Source: Xenorhabdus beddingii (GTDB lineage Bacteria > Pseudomonadota > Gammaproteobacteria > Enterobacterales > Enterobacteriaceae). Taken from it: 64,000 nt of DNA. The stretch spans positions 124,001 to 188,000 of the forward strand of contig NZ_MUBK01000004.1 of the NCBI RefSeq assembly GCF_002127545.1, in the 5' to 3' direction. A program made the position numbers and the translations under genes. The notes below the pieces were generated by a model that did not search any database, was not told the origin of the DNA, and was given only the letters and a program-made list of their open reading frames with translations. Shown in pieces: positions 30,697 to 38,957 of this stretch (position 1 is the first letter of the stretch; every line of letters starts with the position of its first letter).

Positions 30697-32020
30697 TCGT
30701 ATTCTTGCTTTTATCGTGCTCTGCCTTGTCCTGAGCATTCCCCTTGGCATCGCCGTCGCTTTTACCGGTGAAGTCATGCTGAACTTTGTCTTTTTTTGGC
30801 CATTGTTCATGTCAGCCATTTGGATCTCAGGGGGCATCTATTTTTGGTTTTATCGGGAAAGGCATTGGAAACGCTGTGATGAAGAAGCGCCACAGCTTAA
30901 TGGCAATCCCCTGATTTCCATTTTAATCCCCTGCTATAACGAAGGACCCAATGTTCGCGAAACATTACTGGCAGCATTAAATCAGCGCTATCCCAATATT
31001 GAAGTCATCGCCATCAATGATGGTTCAAATGACAGTACCGCTGATGAACTCAATGCCATGGCAAAACAGCACCCGGCCTTAAGAGTGATACACCTGAAAC
31101 AGAATCAAGGAAAAGCGACGGCGCTTCAGGCGGGTGCGGCTGCCGCTAAAAGTGATTATCTGGTCTGCATTGACGGCGATGCCCTGCTGGATCACGATGC
31201 CGCCGTTTGGCTGGTCAAGCCCATGATTGATCATCCCCGGGTGGGTGCAGTCACGGGCAATCCCCGTGTTCGCACGCGCTCAACGTTAGTCGGACGTGTG
31301 CAGGTTGGAGAATTCTCCTCCATCATTGGCCTGATTAAACGCACCCAACGGGTTTATGGTCAGGTATTTACTGTTTCTGGTGTCGTCGCTGCCTTTAACC
31401 GCAGGGCGCTGGCTGACGTTAGTTACTGGAGCAATGATATGATCACGGAAGACATTGATATCAGTTGGAAACTCCAATTGCACCATTGGTCTATCTTTTT
31501 CGAACCGCGTGCCATCTGCTGGATCTTGATGCCTGAAACGCTAAAGGGATTATGGAAACAGCGATTACGCTGGGCACAAGGTGGAGCCGAAGTTTTCCTG
31601 AAAAACCTACGTAAATTGTGGTCATGGGAATATCGCCGCATGTGGGTGTTATTTGTAGAATTCTGCTGTTCGGTTATTTGGTCATTTACGTTTGCCCTTT
31701 CTATCATTTTATTTTTAATCGGTATGCTCTTCACATTACCGGAAAATATTCGCGTCTATACGTTGTTTCCACCCGGATATACGGGATTGGTGCTGGCAGT
31801 CACCTGCCTGATTCAGTTTACTGTCAGCTTGGTGATTGAACGACGCTATGAGAAACACGTTGCATCATCACTTTTCTGGATAATTTGGTATCCGATGGTC
31901 TATTGGATGCTAAGTCTATTTACGACACTGGTATCGTTCCCCAAAGTGATGCTCATGGTACGCAGAAAACGTGCCCGCTGGGAAAGCCCTGATCGGGGAA
32001 TAGAGAGGATCGAACCATGA
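30689..32020 (+). CDS. pgaC: PNAG synthase, glycosyltransferase PgaC
   Basis: Inner-membrane family 2 glycosyltransferase that polymerises UDP-GlcNAc into PNAG with PgaD, activated by c-di-GMP. 443 aa from the ATG inside the pgaB end; an upstream in-frame ATG at 30647 is less likely. TM segments near residues 8-30 and 32-55, then the catalytic domain with [42 protein letters not shown] and the QxxRW motif [10 protein letters not shown], then three TM segments at the C-terminus. It closely matches E. coli PgaC. Confidence 0.97.
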   Translation: MIDRILAFIVLCLVLSIPLGIAVAFTGEVMLNFVFFWPLFMSAIWISGGIYFWFYRERHWKRCDEEAPQLNGNPLISILIPCYNEGPNVRETLLAALNQRYPNIEVIAINDGSNDSTADELNAMAKQHPALRVIHLKQNQGKATALQAGAAAAKSDYLVCIDGDALLDHDAAVWLVKPMIDHPRVGAVTGNPRVRTRSTLVGRVQVGEFSSIIGLIKRTQRVYGQVFTVSGVVAAFNRRALADVSYWSNDMITEDIDISWKLQLHHWSIFFEPRAICWILMPETLKGLWKQRLRWAQGGAEVFLKNLRKLWSWEYRRMWVLFVEFCCSVIWSFTFALSIILFLIGMLFTLPENIRVYTLFPPGYTGLVLAVTCLIQFTVSLVIERRYEKHVASSLFWIIWYPMVYWMLSLFTTLVSFPKVMLMVRRKRARWESPDRGIERIEP

Positions 32021-32436
32021 AAAATCCACTGATTTTTACCGAACAAAGATTAACACCCCGCCTGATGGATATTTTGCTGACCATTTTGGCCTGGGTTGGT
32101 TTCGTCTATTTATTCACCATCGGATTATTTACTTCTTCTCATCATGGCCCCAGACCTTTTGCTTCAGTATTCACGTTAGAGCTAGGGTCAATTGTTCTTT
32201 ATATCGTCATTGCGATATTCAATGCATTGTTGCTAATTGGCTGGGCCAAATACAATCAACGACGATTTAGAGTAGAACGCCGCCATCATCGTCCCGTACT
32301 CACTCAGACGGAAGTGGCGCAAAGTTTTATTCTGGAACAGAAATTATTAGATGTCTTAAGGCAAAGCAAAGTTTCCAGTATCACTTATGACAATCATGGA
32401 CATATAATAGGTATCGATGAAAACTCATCAACATAG
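32017..32436 (+). CDS. pgaD: PNAG synthesis accessory protein PgaD
   Basis: 139-aa inner-membrane partner of PgaC with two TM segments (near residues 20-42 and 62-84) and a cytoplasmic tail. In E. coli PgaC and PgaD bind c-di-GMP together, which stabilises the synthase. It overlaps pgaC by 4 bp. The family is poorly conserved; the assignment rests on size, topology and its place as last gene of the operon. Confidence 0.85.
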   Translation: MKNPLIFTEQRLTPRLMDILLTILAWVGFVYLFTIGLFTSSHHGPRPFASVFTLELGSIVLYIVIAIFNALLLIGWAKYNQRRFRVERRHHRPVLTQTEVAQSFILEQKLLDVLRQSKVSSITYDNHGHIIGIDENSST

Positions 32437-32466
32437 AGATAGCAATCTATTAATTACACACTGATA

Positions 32467-32550
32467 TTATGTTTCATGGTTATCAATCCAACGCCAAATA
32501 ACCGCATTGGGTGAGTAATAGATTTCACCGCCTATCTCAACCGGTGCCAC
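32467..32550 (-). pseudogene. 3' end of a gene cut by the palindromic repeat
   Basis: Minus-strand frame ends APVEIGGEIYYSPNAVIWRW followed by IDNHET and a stop; these residues look like a real protein end. At 32551 the frame enters the TATACCC repeat and the original upstream part is gone. The product is not recognised. Confidence 0.4.
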
Positions 32551-32677
32551 TATACCCAAAATAATTCGAGTTGCATCGCGGCGGCAAGGGAGCAAGTCCC
32601 CGGGAGCATAGATAACTATGTGACCGGGGTGAGTGAGCGTAGCCAACAAAGAGGCAGCTTGAAGTATGACGGGTATA
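32551..32677. repeat. 127-bp palindromic intergenic repeat (MITE-like), full copy
   Basis: Ends TATACCCAAAATAATTCGAG and ...AAGTATGACGGGTATA form TATACCC/GGGTATA inverted termini. The inner part has further complementary stretches (CCCCGGGAGCATAGATAACT / ATGTGACCGGGG). Related ends occur at 9768, 20760 and 38307. It encodes no protein. The type resembles the small dispersed repeats of Xenorhabdus and Photorhabdus chromosomes. Confidence 0.85.
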
Positions 32678-32770
32678 ATACCCAATGGGATAGGCTCTGA
32701 CTGGGTAAATACTTTATCAACTTCAACACTATTATTTACACTATATGAAAGGCGAATACTGGAAATCGTT

Positions 32771-33424
32771 ATGCAAATGATTGAAAGGAATCATCATCTT
32801 TGTAAACGCACTGTTTGTGAGCATGTTGTTTTAAAACGTATCTTTTTAAAACGCATCTTTTTAAAACGTATTGTTTTTAAACGCATTGTTTTTAAACGTT
32901 GTGTTTCCAGATTATTTATACAGGTACTGACGACCTTGTTTTTCATCAACGTAATGTGTAATCCAACAGCAGTGGCCATGCCTGATACCCATGAAAATGT
33001 TGCACGGGTCGTCTCCGGGATCATCAGTTATACACATTGGCCTGCCACACCGACTGCCCTGCGTTTATGTTTGGTGCCCCCATCCAATTACATTAGTGTA
33101 TTAACCCACACAAATGTGATTTCTGACCACACAGAATTACAAGTCGAGAGCCTGAATTTCAACGTAGAACAATTAATAAAAAGATGTGACATTATTTACT
33201 ATGGTCAAGTCGCCCCACAGCTCCAACATCAGGTCATTAACCAGAAAAATGACAAACCCCTGCTTACGATTGCTGAAAATAATCCGGGATGTGAGATCGG
33301 CAGCGCATTTTGCCTCAACATTGACAGCACTCAGGCAACGTTCAGCCTCAACCTTGATATTTTGACGCGTAGTGGTGTACGCGTAAATCCGAATGTCCTG
33401 CAATTGGCACGCAAGGTGGAATAA
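32771..33424 (+). CDS. yfiR: YfiR family periplasmic repressor of a diguanylate cyclase
   Basis: 217 aa from the ATG at 32771 (GGA ribosome site). In the YfiBNR system YfiR is a periplasmic protein that holds the cyclase YfiN inactive. The YfiR/DUF4154 domain is seen from about residue 75 (HENVARVVSGIISYTHWP) to the end, with Cys in LRLCLVPPS, KRCDIIYY, NPGCEIG and AFCLNID matching the disulfide-forming Cys of the family. Residues 21-45 are five tandem copies of a pentapeptide (LKRIF/FKRIV type) from a 15-bp DNA repeat. They precede the hydrophobic signal segment (LFIQVLTTLFFINVM) and give it a very long, basic N-region. First gene of yfiRNB, about 330 bp after pgaD. Confidence 0.82.
   Translation: MQMIERNHHLCKRTVCEHVVLKRIFLKRIFLKRIVFKRIVFKRCVSRLFIQVLTTLFFINVMCNPTAVAMPDTHENVARVVSGIISYTHWPATPTALRLCLVPPSNYISVLTHTNVISDHTELQVESLNFNVEQLIKRCDIIYYGQVAPQLQHQVINQKNDKPLLTIAENNPGCEIGSAFCLNIDSTQATFSLNLDILTRSGVRVNPNVLQLARKVE
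32831..32905 (+). repeat. 15-bp tandem repeat, five units, inside yfiR
   Basis: Units TTAAAACGTATCTTT, TTAAAACGCATCTTT, TTAAAACGTATTGTT, TTTAAACGCATTGTT and TTTAAACGTTGTGTT. The unit is a multiple of three, so copy-number change would alter protein length without a frameshift. Confidence 0.9.
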
Positions 33425-33429
33425 TCCGT

Positions 33430-34692
33430 ATGAAAAAGCGTTATTCACTGATGCCATCACGCCCTACCCTACGTCAGGCTTTTCACAAGATCCACCTGAT
33501 TATTACATTTACCATCTTATCCGTGGTGGGCTTGTTCCTGTCTCTATTGGCATTGCTTGCCATGCAAAAATATGCCGAAAATAACCTGAAACTGATCTCC
33601 ACAACCATCGCACATACTGCACAAGCGGCCGTGGTCTTTCAGGATCAGACTGCCGCAAAAGAGATATTGGAAATGATTGCGGTTCATGATGGTTTCACCG
33701 AAGCCAAGATTTTTGATGCTAAACAGCAAGTATTAGCCCATTGGCAGGTCAATCAGGAAACCCGAACGGGCAATTTGAAAAAATTGGTCGAACGTTGGTT
33801 GTTTCCAGAGCCTCTCACCCTGCCAATCTACCATCACCAGCAAAAAGTAGGATCAGTCTGGTTAATTGGTAACAGTGACCATATTATCCAATTTATTTAT
33901 CAGGCTCTGTTAGTGCTGTTTGTCTGCCTGCTGTTCAGTGCCGTGATATCCCTCTATCTTTCCCTGCGTATGCACGATGGGATTGTCAGGGCCTTGCAAA
34001 ACATTACGGTCGTCGCCCATGACGTCCGCCAGCGACGGGCGTTTTCACGGCGGGTTCCTTCTGCCCATATCGCTGAACTGCATGAGTTAAGCCAAGTTTT
34101 CAATCACCTGCTTGAAGAGCTGGAAGAGTGGCAACACCACCTGCAAACAGAGAAAGCCGTTTTAACCTGGCAGGCACAACACGATTCCCTGACGGGCTTG
34201 CCAAACCGAGCAACCTTTGAGCGGGTACTTTCAACCGTCATGAATGATAAATTCATGCGCGAAAGTGCCGCTATATTGTTTATCGATGGCAACCGACTGA
34301 AATATGTCAACGATGTCTATGGTCATGCTGCCGGTGATCACGTTCTTGTCACGATTGCGGCCACGTTAAAAAGAAGAGTCAGAAAAACAGATACCGTCGC
34401 CCGGCTTGGCGGGGATGAATTTGCCATCTTACTCCCTTCCGCCAATCTGGGAGATGCAGAACGTGTCGCAAAAAATATCATCCACGCCATGGATACTCCC
34501 ATTCTTCTTCCCAACGGCCAACACTTACGCATCACGCTGAGTATTGGTATCGCCCTATCCAACGGTGACCTAACGGCAGAACAACTCCTGTCAGAAGCTG
34601 ACGCTGCCATGTACCACATCAAACAACGGGGTGGAGGCTGGTATGCCGCTGATACAACAAAACTAAACTATCTATCAAGGAACTCATCATGA
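33430..34692 (+). CDS. yfiN: Membrane diguanylate cyclase of YfiN (DgcN/TpbB) type
   Basis: Makes c-di-GMP from two GTP. 420 aa: TM near residues 20-42, a periplasmic sensor of about 110 residues, TM near 155-178, a HAMP-like linker (LRMHDGIVRALQNI), and a C-terminal GGDEF domain. The active site GGDEF is at residues 327-331. An inhibitory I-site RKTD lies five residues before it, so product feedback is expected. Start 6 bp after yfiR and overlap of 4 bp with yfiB show one operon. The periplasmic loop is the expected docking site for YfiR. Confidence 0.9.
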   Translation: MKKRYSLMPSRPTLRQAFHKIHLIITFTILSVVGLFLSLLALLAMQKYAENNLKLISTTIAHTAQAAVVFQDQTAAKEILEMIAVHDGFTEAKIFDAKQQVLAHWQVNQETRTGNLKKLVERWLFPEPLTLPIYHHQQKVGSVWLIGNSDHIIQFIYQALLVLFVCLLFSAVISLYLSLRMHDGIVRALQNITVVAHDVRQRRAFSRRVPSAHIAELHELSQVFNHLLEELEEWQHHLQTEKAVLTWQAQHDSLTGLPNRATFERVLSTVMNDKFMRESAAILFIDGNRLKYVNDVYGHAAGDHVLVTIAATLKRRVRKTDTVARLGGDEFAILLPSANLGDAERVAKNIIHAMDTPILLPNGQHLRITLSIGIALSNGDLTAEQLLSEADAAMYHIKQRGGGWYAADTTKLNYLSRNSS

Positions 34693-35174
34693 GTAAAAAT
34701 CGTTTTTTTATAGTGACTTGTGCATTTATTTTTACCCTTTTCCTCAGTGCTTGCCAGAACAACGGTAGACTGACAGCAGCACAAATCACCGCACTGAAAC
34801 AACAGGGATTTAAACAAACGGATGAAGGCTGGTTATTTGGCATATCAGAAAAAGTGCTGTTTGGTAATAACCAGTTTCACCTGCGTCCAGAAGGCGAAAC
34901 AAAACTAAAAGAACTGGCGAGTGTTTTATCCAAAGTTGGCATCCATCACGCACGTCTTGATGGTCATACCGACAACTATGGGGAAGTGAGTTACAACCAT
35001 CAATTATCGCTTAAACGTGCTAACACCGTTGCAGACACCTTGACCCAGGGCGGCATGCTTCGGGCTAACCTGACAACCCGTGGATTGGGGCCAAGTCAGC
35101 CTATCGCGGATAACCGCAGCTCAAAAGGCCGGGCAGAAAACCGTCGGGTAGCCATTGTGATCACAGCCCCCTAA
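34689..35174 (+). CDS. yfiB: YfiB-like OmpA-domain lipoprotein
   Basis: 161 aa. Lipoprotein signal peptide with lipobox LSAC (Cys22), followed by Gln, which favours the outer membrane. The C-terminal OmpA/Pal peptidoglycan-binding domain shows LDGHTDNYGEVSYNHQLSLK and RGLGPSQPIADN...GRAENRRV. In the YfiBNR system YfiB captures YfiR and so releases the cyclase. Last gene of the module. Confidence 0.88.
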   Translation: MSKNRFFIVTCAFIFTLFLSACQNNGRLTAAQITALKQQGFKQTDEGWLFGISEKVLFGNNQFHLRPEGETKLKELASVLSKVGIHHARLDGHTDNYGEVSYNHQLSLKRANTVADTLTQGGMLRANLTTRGLGPSQPIADNRSSKGRAENRRVAIVITAP

Positions 35175-35507
35175 TCACAACACGGCAAGGTCAACAAAAT
35201 GCATCCAATGCGGCACCCTCTGTTATGAATGAACTGATAACATGTTGATATATAAATAATCCCTCTGCCACGGATGGCAGCAATATTTTGTCTATGTTGA
35301 TCTTCTTCACTCATGATAAAATTTTTTGCCCAAATTCTGACATATCACCAGATAGCTATTTCCTGTCTCTAATTTCTTCCTGTAACATAGCCAGCATTAT
35401 TTTTTTCAAAGAAAGAGCCTCTTTTTTTGTAATCAATAAGTTAACAAAATTTTACACATTTGGATAACAAGACTATTGTTGAATAAACGCTTTATCAAAA
35501 AGGAGAA
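35175..35507. other. Spacer between yfiB and the EAL gene
   Basis: 333 bp, AT-rich, no gene. A weak inverted repeat TGTTAT / ATAACA (35221-35242) is the only structure seen. The EAL gene has its own good ribosome site (AAAAAGGAGAA) at the end, so a separate promoter is likely. Confidence 0.4.
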
Positions 35508-36482
35508 ATGATGGGGCCTAATCTGAAATCATCCCGATCCCTGTATCGGATGTTCGTGATGTTATTCGTCACCATCACTGTCAGCACCGGATTTATATTC
35601 TGGAGATTATTTTCCAATTATCAGGATAATATACAAGCAGATGTGGAATTAGAGAGGGGGTTTATTTTACTCTCCCTGCTGACTCTTTTATCTGCGATAT
35701 TCTGCTATAAATACACCAAAACTATAACTCTCCCAGAATATCGTTTGAAAAAAGCGATTAAAAATAAGCAATTCATCCCCTATATACAGCCGATTATTGC
35801 AAGCAGAAACAACGAGATAATCGGATGTGAAATTCTTGTCCGCTGGCAGCACCCTGTTCACGGGATACTGACGCCAAATAAATTTATTGCCCAAATTGAA
35901 AAATCAGCACTTATTATTCCCTTAACGCATCACTTAATTACCCAAGTTCAAAATTACTTCGCGCCGATTGCCCATCGATTACCCAAGCATTTCCATTTTA
36001 ATTTCAATATTAGTGCGAGGCATTATAAAACCGCTCATTTGGTTGATGATTGCCAGAATTTTCTTAAAGCATTTCCGGAAGATTCCGTCAGATTAATTTT
36101 GGAAATTACCGAGCGGGAATTATTAGAACCAGACGAACATATTATGGGTCTGTTCAATAAGTTGGATGAGTTAGGAGTATTAATTGCACTGGACGACTTC
36201 GGCACAGGTTATTCCAATTACAACTATTTACAAAAATTTAATGTTAACTTAGTGAAAATTGGCCATAACTTTGTCAGTAAAATGAATACTGATATGATTT
36301 CTAAACATATTGTGGAAAATATTATTGACCTTGCCCTGAGACTGGATTTGGAAATTGTGGCAGAAGGCATTGAAGATCAGAAGCAGGTCAATCAGCTAAA
36401 AAACTATTCTGTCGATTACTTGCAGGGATATTACTTTGACCGTCCAATCCCCTTGGACGAGTTTGTGAAGAAATGGTTGTAA
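35508..36482 (+). CDS. Membrane-bound EAL-domain c-di-GMP phosphodiesterase
   Basis: 324 aa. Two TM segments (near residues 15-33 and 48-66) leave a very short periplasmic loop, unlike the large CSS sensor of most enterobacterial EAL enzymes. The EAL domain (about 80-324) keeps the active-site set as EILVRWQHP (EIL in place of EAL), NFNISARH, LEITERELL, ALDDFGTGYSN, LVKIG and IVAEGIED, so hydrolysis of c-di-GMP to pGpG is expected. It lies downstream of pgaABCD-yfiRNB and would oppose YfiN. Confidence 0.88.
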   Translation: MMGPNLKSSRSLYRMFVMLFVTITVSTGFIFWRLFSNYQDNIQADVELERGFILLSLLTLLSAIFCYKYTKTITLPEYRLKKAIKNKQFIPYIQPIIASRNNEIIGCEILVRWQHPVHGILTPNKFIAQIEKSALIIPLTHHLITQVQNYFAPIAHRLPKHFHFNFNISARHYKTAHLVDDCQNFLKAFPEDSVRLILEITERELLEPDEHIMGLFNKLDELGVLIALDDFGTGYSNYNYLQKFNVNLVKIGHNFVSKMNTDMISKHIVENIIDLALRLDLEIVAEGIEDQKQVNQLKNYSVDYLQGYYFDRPIPLDEFVKKWL

Positions 36483-36635
36483 TGGGCATTTTCCCAGCCA
36501 GAACATTTGAAATGACTTGAGGATAGCCAAATCTGAAATACTGTCTGTTTGGATTTGGCAAAGGTTTCCCTCATATTTCCAGCATCAACAATACTGTTAC
36601 TATAATAACAATTATTGGCTTTTTTCAGTCATTAT

Positions 36636-36651
36636 TGACACTATAGTGTCA
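36636..36651. promoter_or_regulatory. Perfect 16-bp palindrome at the end of hipA
   Basis: TGACACTATAGTGTCA is fully symmetric and overlaps the hipA stop codon. It has the same 16-bp size as the operator-like sites upstream of hipB and may be a further HipB site or another protein's site. Confidence 0.45.
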
Positions 36652-37890
36652 TATTTTTAACTCTGACCATTTTTGCTGCATATGCTGATCAATGGTAGTC
36701 GCTAATGATTTATCGATCCCCAACTCATTGGCCATTGATTGAAAACGACGAGTCTCATCGTAAATCTCCGCAAGCATATTTTTCAAAGGAGCAGTACGGT
36801 AAAACCCTGCCTGTTCAGCTAATTTCTCCAATGCTACTGCGGTAATCACTTTGCCATTACCGTTAAATGAAGTCATATGTTCACTATAAGGTGACGGCAT
36901 ATATACCACATCATAAAATGGAGAAAGCCGCCAGTTATCAGCATCATCAGCCAAATAAGCAAAATTTTTGGCATGATCATCTTGGTTAACAGTAAGATAG
37001 TTAAACAAAGCACGTTTCACCAGTTTTTGGGCTTCTTTTACACCGCACAGGCGCCTGGTGACTTTAACCAAATCAATATAATCCAAAGAAGGCTCCCTGA
37101 ATGGCGCATCAAGCAGCCCACTGGCTGAAATCATGTGGTAACGTCCCTGTGCCGAACAATCAAACCGAGTTTGCTGTAGCCAAACGCGCCCATTTCCCGC
37201 GTCAAATAACCCGAAATCAGGCACTTCAATTCCCACATTTCCGGCCATTTTCATATAAGCATATTCAACAAGACTTTCTGAATGCTTCAAATAAAACCGA
37301 TCAGAAGTCAATTTAATGATCAACTTTTCTCCAACAGCATCATCGCGGGTTGAAAATCGACCATCAACACATTTTGTCACATTAAGTTTAGGCCGGGCAC
37401 CACCGGAACCACTGGCATCCATAAGGGTGTTAAGAAAATCAGATCCCGTACCCTCAAACTCTTTAACGGCTTCTTTGCCAAGCGTAATGAGATCGATATC
37501 TCTCTCATTAATATCAGAAAAGGACATGATAGGCTCATAGTAAAGCGCACCGGAGCATCGTTCACCCATATAAGCCAACCGTTCTAAGGCGGTCACCATT
37601 TTTGGATTATAGCCATTTGTGCGAAACACCCGATCCATTAAATACAGTCCCCAACCATCCGGCAAACTGTCACCAAAAACCCCATGCAACCCATAATGAG
37701 GTTCTTTGGGCGCCTTTTGTAATGAAATATCCGCCTTAAGCAAAAACGGAGAGAGTGATTTTTGATGAATTGCAAGATATGAATCATCATATTGAAAATA
37801 AACGCCCTCTTTATTCTCCGCCAATTGCCCTACCAGCATATTGCTGCCATCAGAAAATTTCCTTTTAACATTCAATGGGGTATTAAGCAT
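36649..37890 (-). CDS. hipA: HipA-family serine/threonine kinase toxin
   Basis: 413 aa. HipA toxins phosphorylate cellular targets (in E. coli the glutamyl-tRNA synthetase) and cause growth arrest; the cognate HipB neutralises them. The N-terminal HipA domain spans about residues 10-100 (HYGLHGVFGDSLPDGWGLYL). The kinase core has the P-loop-like GSGGARPKLNV, the catalytic loop VNQDDHAKNFAYL and the metal-binding LSPFYDVVY. Key residues appear intact. It overlaps hipB by 8 bp. The sequence belongs to the broader HipA family rather than being close to E. coli HipA, so the target is unknown. Confidence 0.9.
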   Translation of the reverse strand: MLNTPLNVKRKFSDGSNMLVGQLAENKEGVYFQYDDSYLAIHQKSLSPFLLKADISLQKAPKEPHYGLHGVFGDSLPDGWGLYLMDRVFRTNGYNPKMVTALERLAYMGERCSGALYYEPIMSFSDINERDIDLITLGKEAVKEFEGTGSDFLNTLMDASGSGGARPKLNVTKCVDGRFSTRDDAVGEKLIIKLTSDRFYLKHSESLVEYAYMKMAGNVGIEVPDFGLFDAGNGRVWLQQTRFDCSAQGRYHMISASGLLDAPFREPSLDYIDLVKVTRRLCGVKEAQKLVKRALFNYLTVNQDDHAKNFAYLADDADNWRLSPFYDVVYMPSPYSEHMTSFNGNGKVITAVALEKLAEQAGFYRTAPLKNMLAEIYDETRRFQSMANELGIDKSLATTIDQHMQQKWSELKI

Positions 37891-38158
37891 TTTTCAGTAC
37901 CTCAGCAATCGTGGTTGGCTCGCGCTGACGTTCTTTAGTGAGATCATGCAATGGATGTAACTCATCTATCGCTTCCAATAACATAAGAAACTGTCGCAAT
38001 GAAATGTTACCTGTACGCTCAAATTTCCTAATGGTGCTATATGGCACGCCAGAGCGATTGGCAAAGTCTTCGACGGAGACTTTTTGTTGTTTACGTTGTC
38101 GCTTAATAAAGTCTTTTAATTCATGCTGTACATCAGCGGCGGTGTAGAGAGAAAACAT
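37883..38158 (-). CDS. hipB: HipB-like XRE antitoxin / autorepressor
   Basis: 91 aa with one helix-turn-helix of the Cro/cI type (SVEDFANRSGVPYSTIRKFE, about residues 27-46). It is first in the operon and overlaps the kinase gene, the classical antitoxin-toxin order. Palindromic sites upstream (38172-38187 and 38214-38229) are its likely operators. Confidence 0.88.
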   Translation of the reverse strand: MFSLYTAADVQHELKDFIKRQRKQQKVSVEDFANRSGVPYSTIRKFERTGNISLRQFLMLLEAIDELHPLHDLTKERQREPTTIAEVLKNA

Positions 38159-38171
38159 GGGAATAACCTCC

Positions 38172-38187
38172 TGTCACTATTGTAACA
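38172..38187. promoter_or_regulatory. Operator-like site 1 upstream of hipB
   Basis: TGTCACTATTGTAACA: 6-bp arms with one mismatch and a 4-bp centre, 14 bp upstream of the hipB start. Confidence 0.5.
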
Positions 38188-38213
38188 ATAATACAGTAAT
38201 TATAACCCAATAT

Positions 38214-38229
38214 TGTCATAATAATGACA
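38214..38229. promoter_or_regulatory. Operator-like site 2 upstream of hipB
   Basis: TGTCATAATAATGACA: perfect 6-bp arms with a 4-bp centre, 42 bp (about four helical turns) from site 1. The same arm and spacer size suggests the same protein binds both. Confidence 0.55.
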
Positions 38230-38249
38230 GTATTTAGATAAATAGCAAC

Positions 38250-38307
38250 TTGGGTAATGAAAACAGTGCTACCAGCAAAGCGGGTAACCTGAAAGACGAT
38301 GGGTATA
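38250..38307. repeat. Degenerate copy of the TATACCC repeat
   Basis: Read on the minus strand, TATACCCATCGTCTTTCAGG and the bases after it resemble the left half of the element at 20760-20820. Only one terminus is clear; the left limit is approximate. Confidence 0.5.
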
Positions 38308-38324
38308 GGTAACTCAGTCAGAAA

Positions 38325-38789
38325 TCAAATATAATATATTGTTTTATTTGATATTTTAGATTGCCCCTGTTCATTCAATACGATGGGTAATTTATGCAAA
38401 AATACATAACCATTATGCTGAAACTCAATCAGCACTTGATTTGAAGGAGAGATAAAAAAGGTATCGCCATCAAAAAAACAACTGGAATTCACTTTAGAAT
38501 AATTTCCAACAAAATCATCAATGTTATTAACATCCATTAAATAGACGTTATCTTTTGTATAAGAATCTTCATTAACGATAAAGGTATCACTGGAAAGATA
38601 TTTTTTGAAATTGATCAGCGCTAATATTTCAGCGTCATTCCTTCGGCCACAACCCTCTATCTTTCTTAAAAACTCAAACCGGCCTTCTTGTGAAAAACCG
38701 ACATAGTTCAATAAGATCAGCTCTCCGCCAATAATAGGGTGCAATATCAAATCAGCTTTATCCATTGTGTACTTTTTATAGCTATCCAT
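38325..38789 (-). CDS. Hypothetical protein of the PAAR islet
   Basis: 154 aa, no signal peptide, no TM segment, no recognised domain. It has mixed alpha/beta character with several hydrophobic strands (VFLHKLPIVLNEQG near the end). An AAAAGG ribosome site precedes the ATG. It follows the DUF943 gene on the same strand after a 168-bp gap and shares the low GC of the islet. A soluble second immunity protein or an unrelated accessory gene are both possible. Confidence 0.6.
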   Translation of the reverse strand: MDSYKKYTMDKADLILHPIIGGELILLNYVGFSQEGRFEFLRKIEGCGRRNDAEILALINFKKYLSSDTFIVNEDSYTKDNVYLMDVNNIDDFVGNYSKVNSSCFFDGDTFFISPSNQVLIEFQHNGYVFLHKLPIVLNEQGQSKISNKTIYYI

Positions 38790-38957
38790 ACTATGTACCT
38801 TTTGTTTTTCAACAACACTGACTTAACAATACATAAAATAACAAAACTTTTACGGTTTGTTTAAAGGTATTTTTTGGCTTTATTTATACTCATAGAATTA
38901 ACACTTACAGAATAATAAATTTTAACTACTCAATCTGAAACCCATCAAAATTACACA

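Noticed and set aside
32551..32677. CRISPR-like or coding interpretation of the palindromic repeat
   Set aside because: A single copy with inverted rather than direct repeats and no spacer array; frames through it are accidental.
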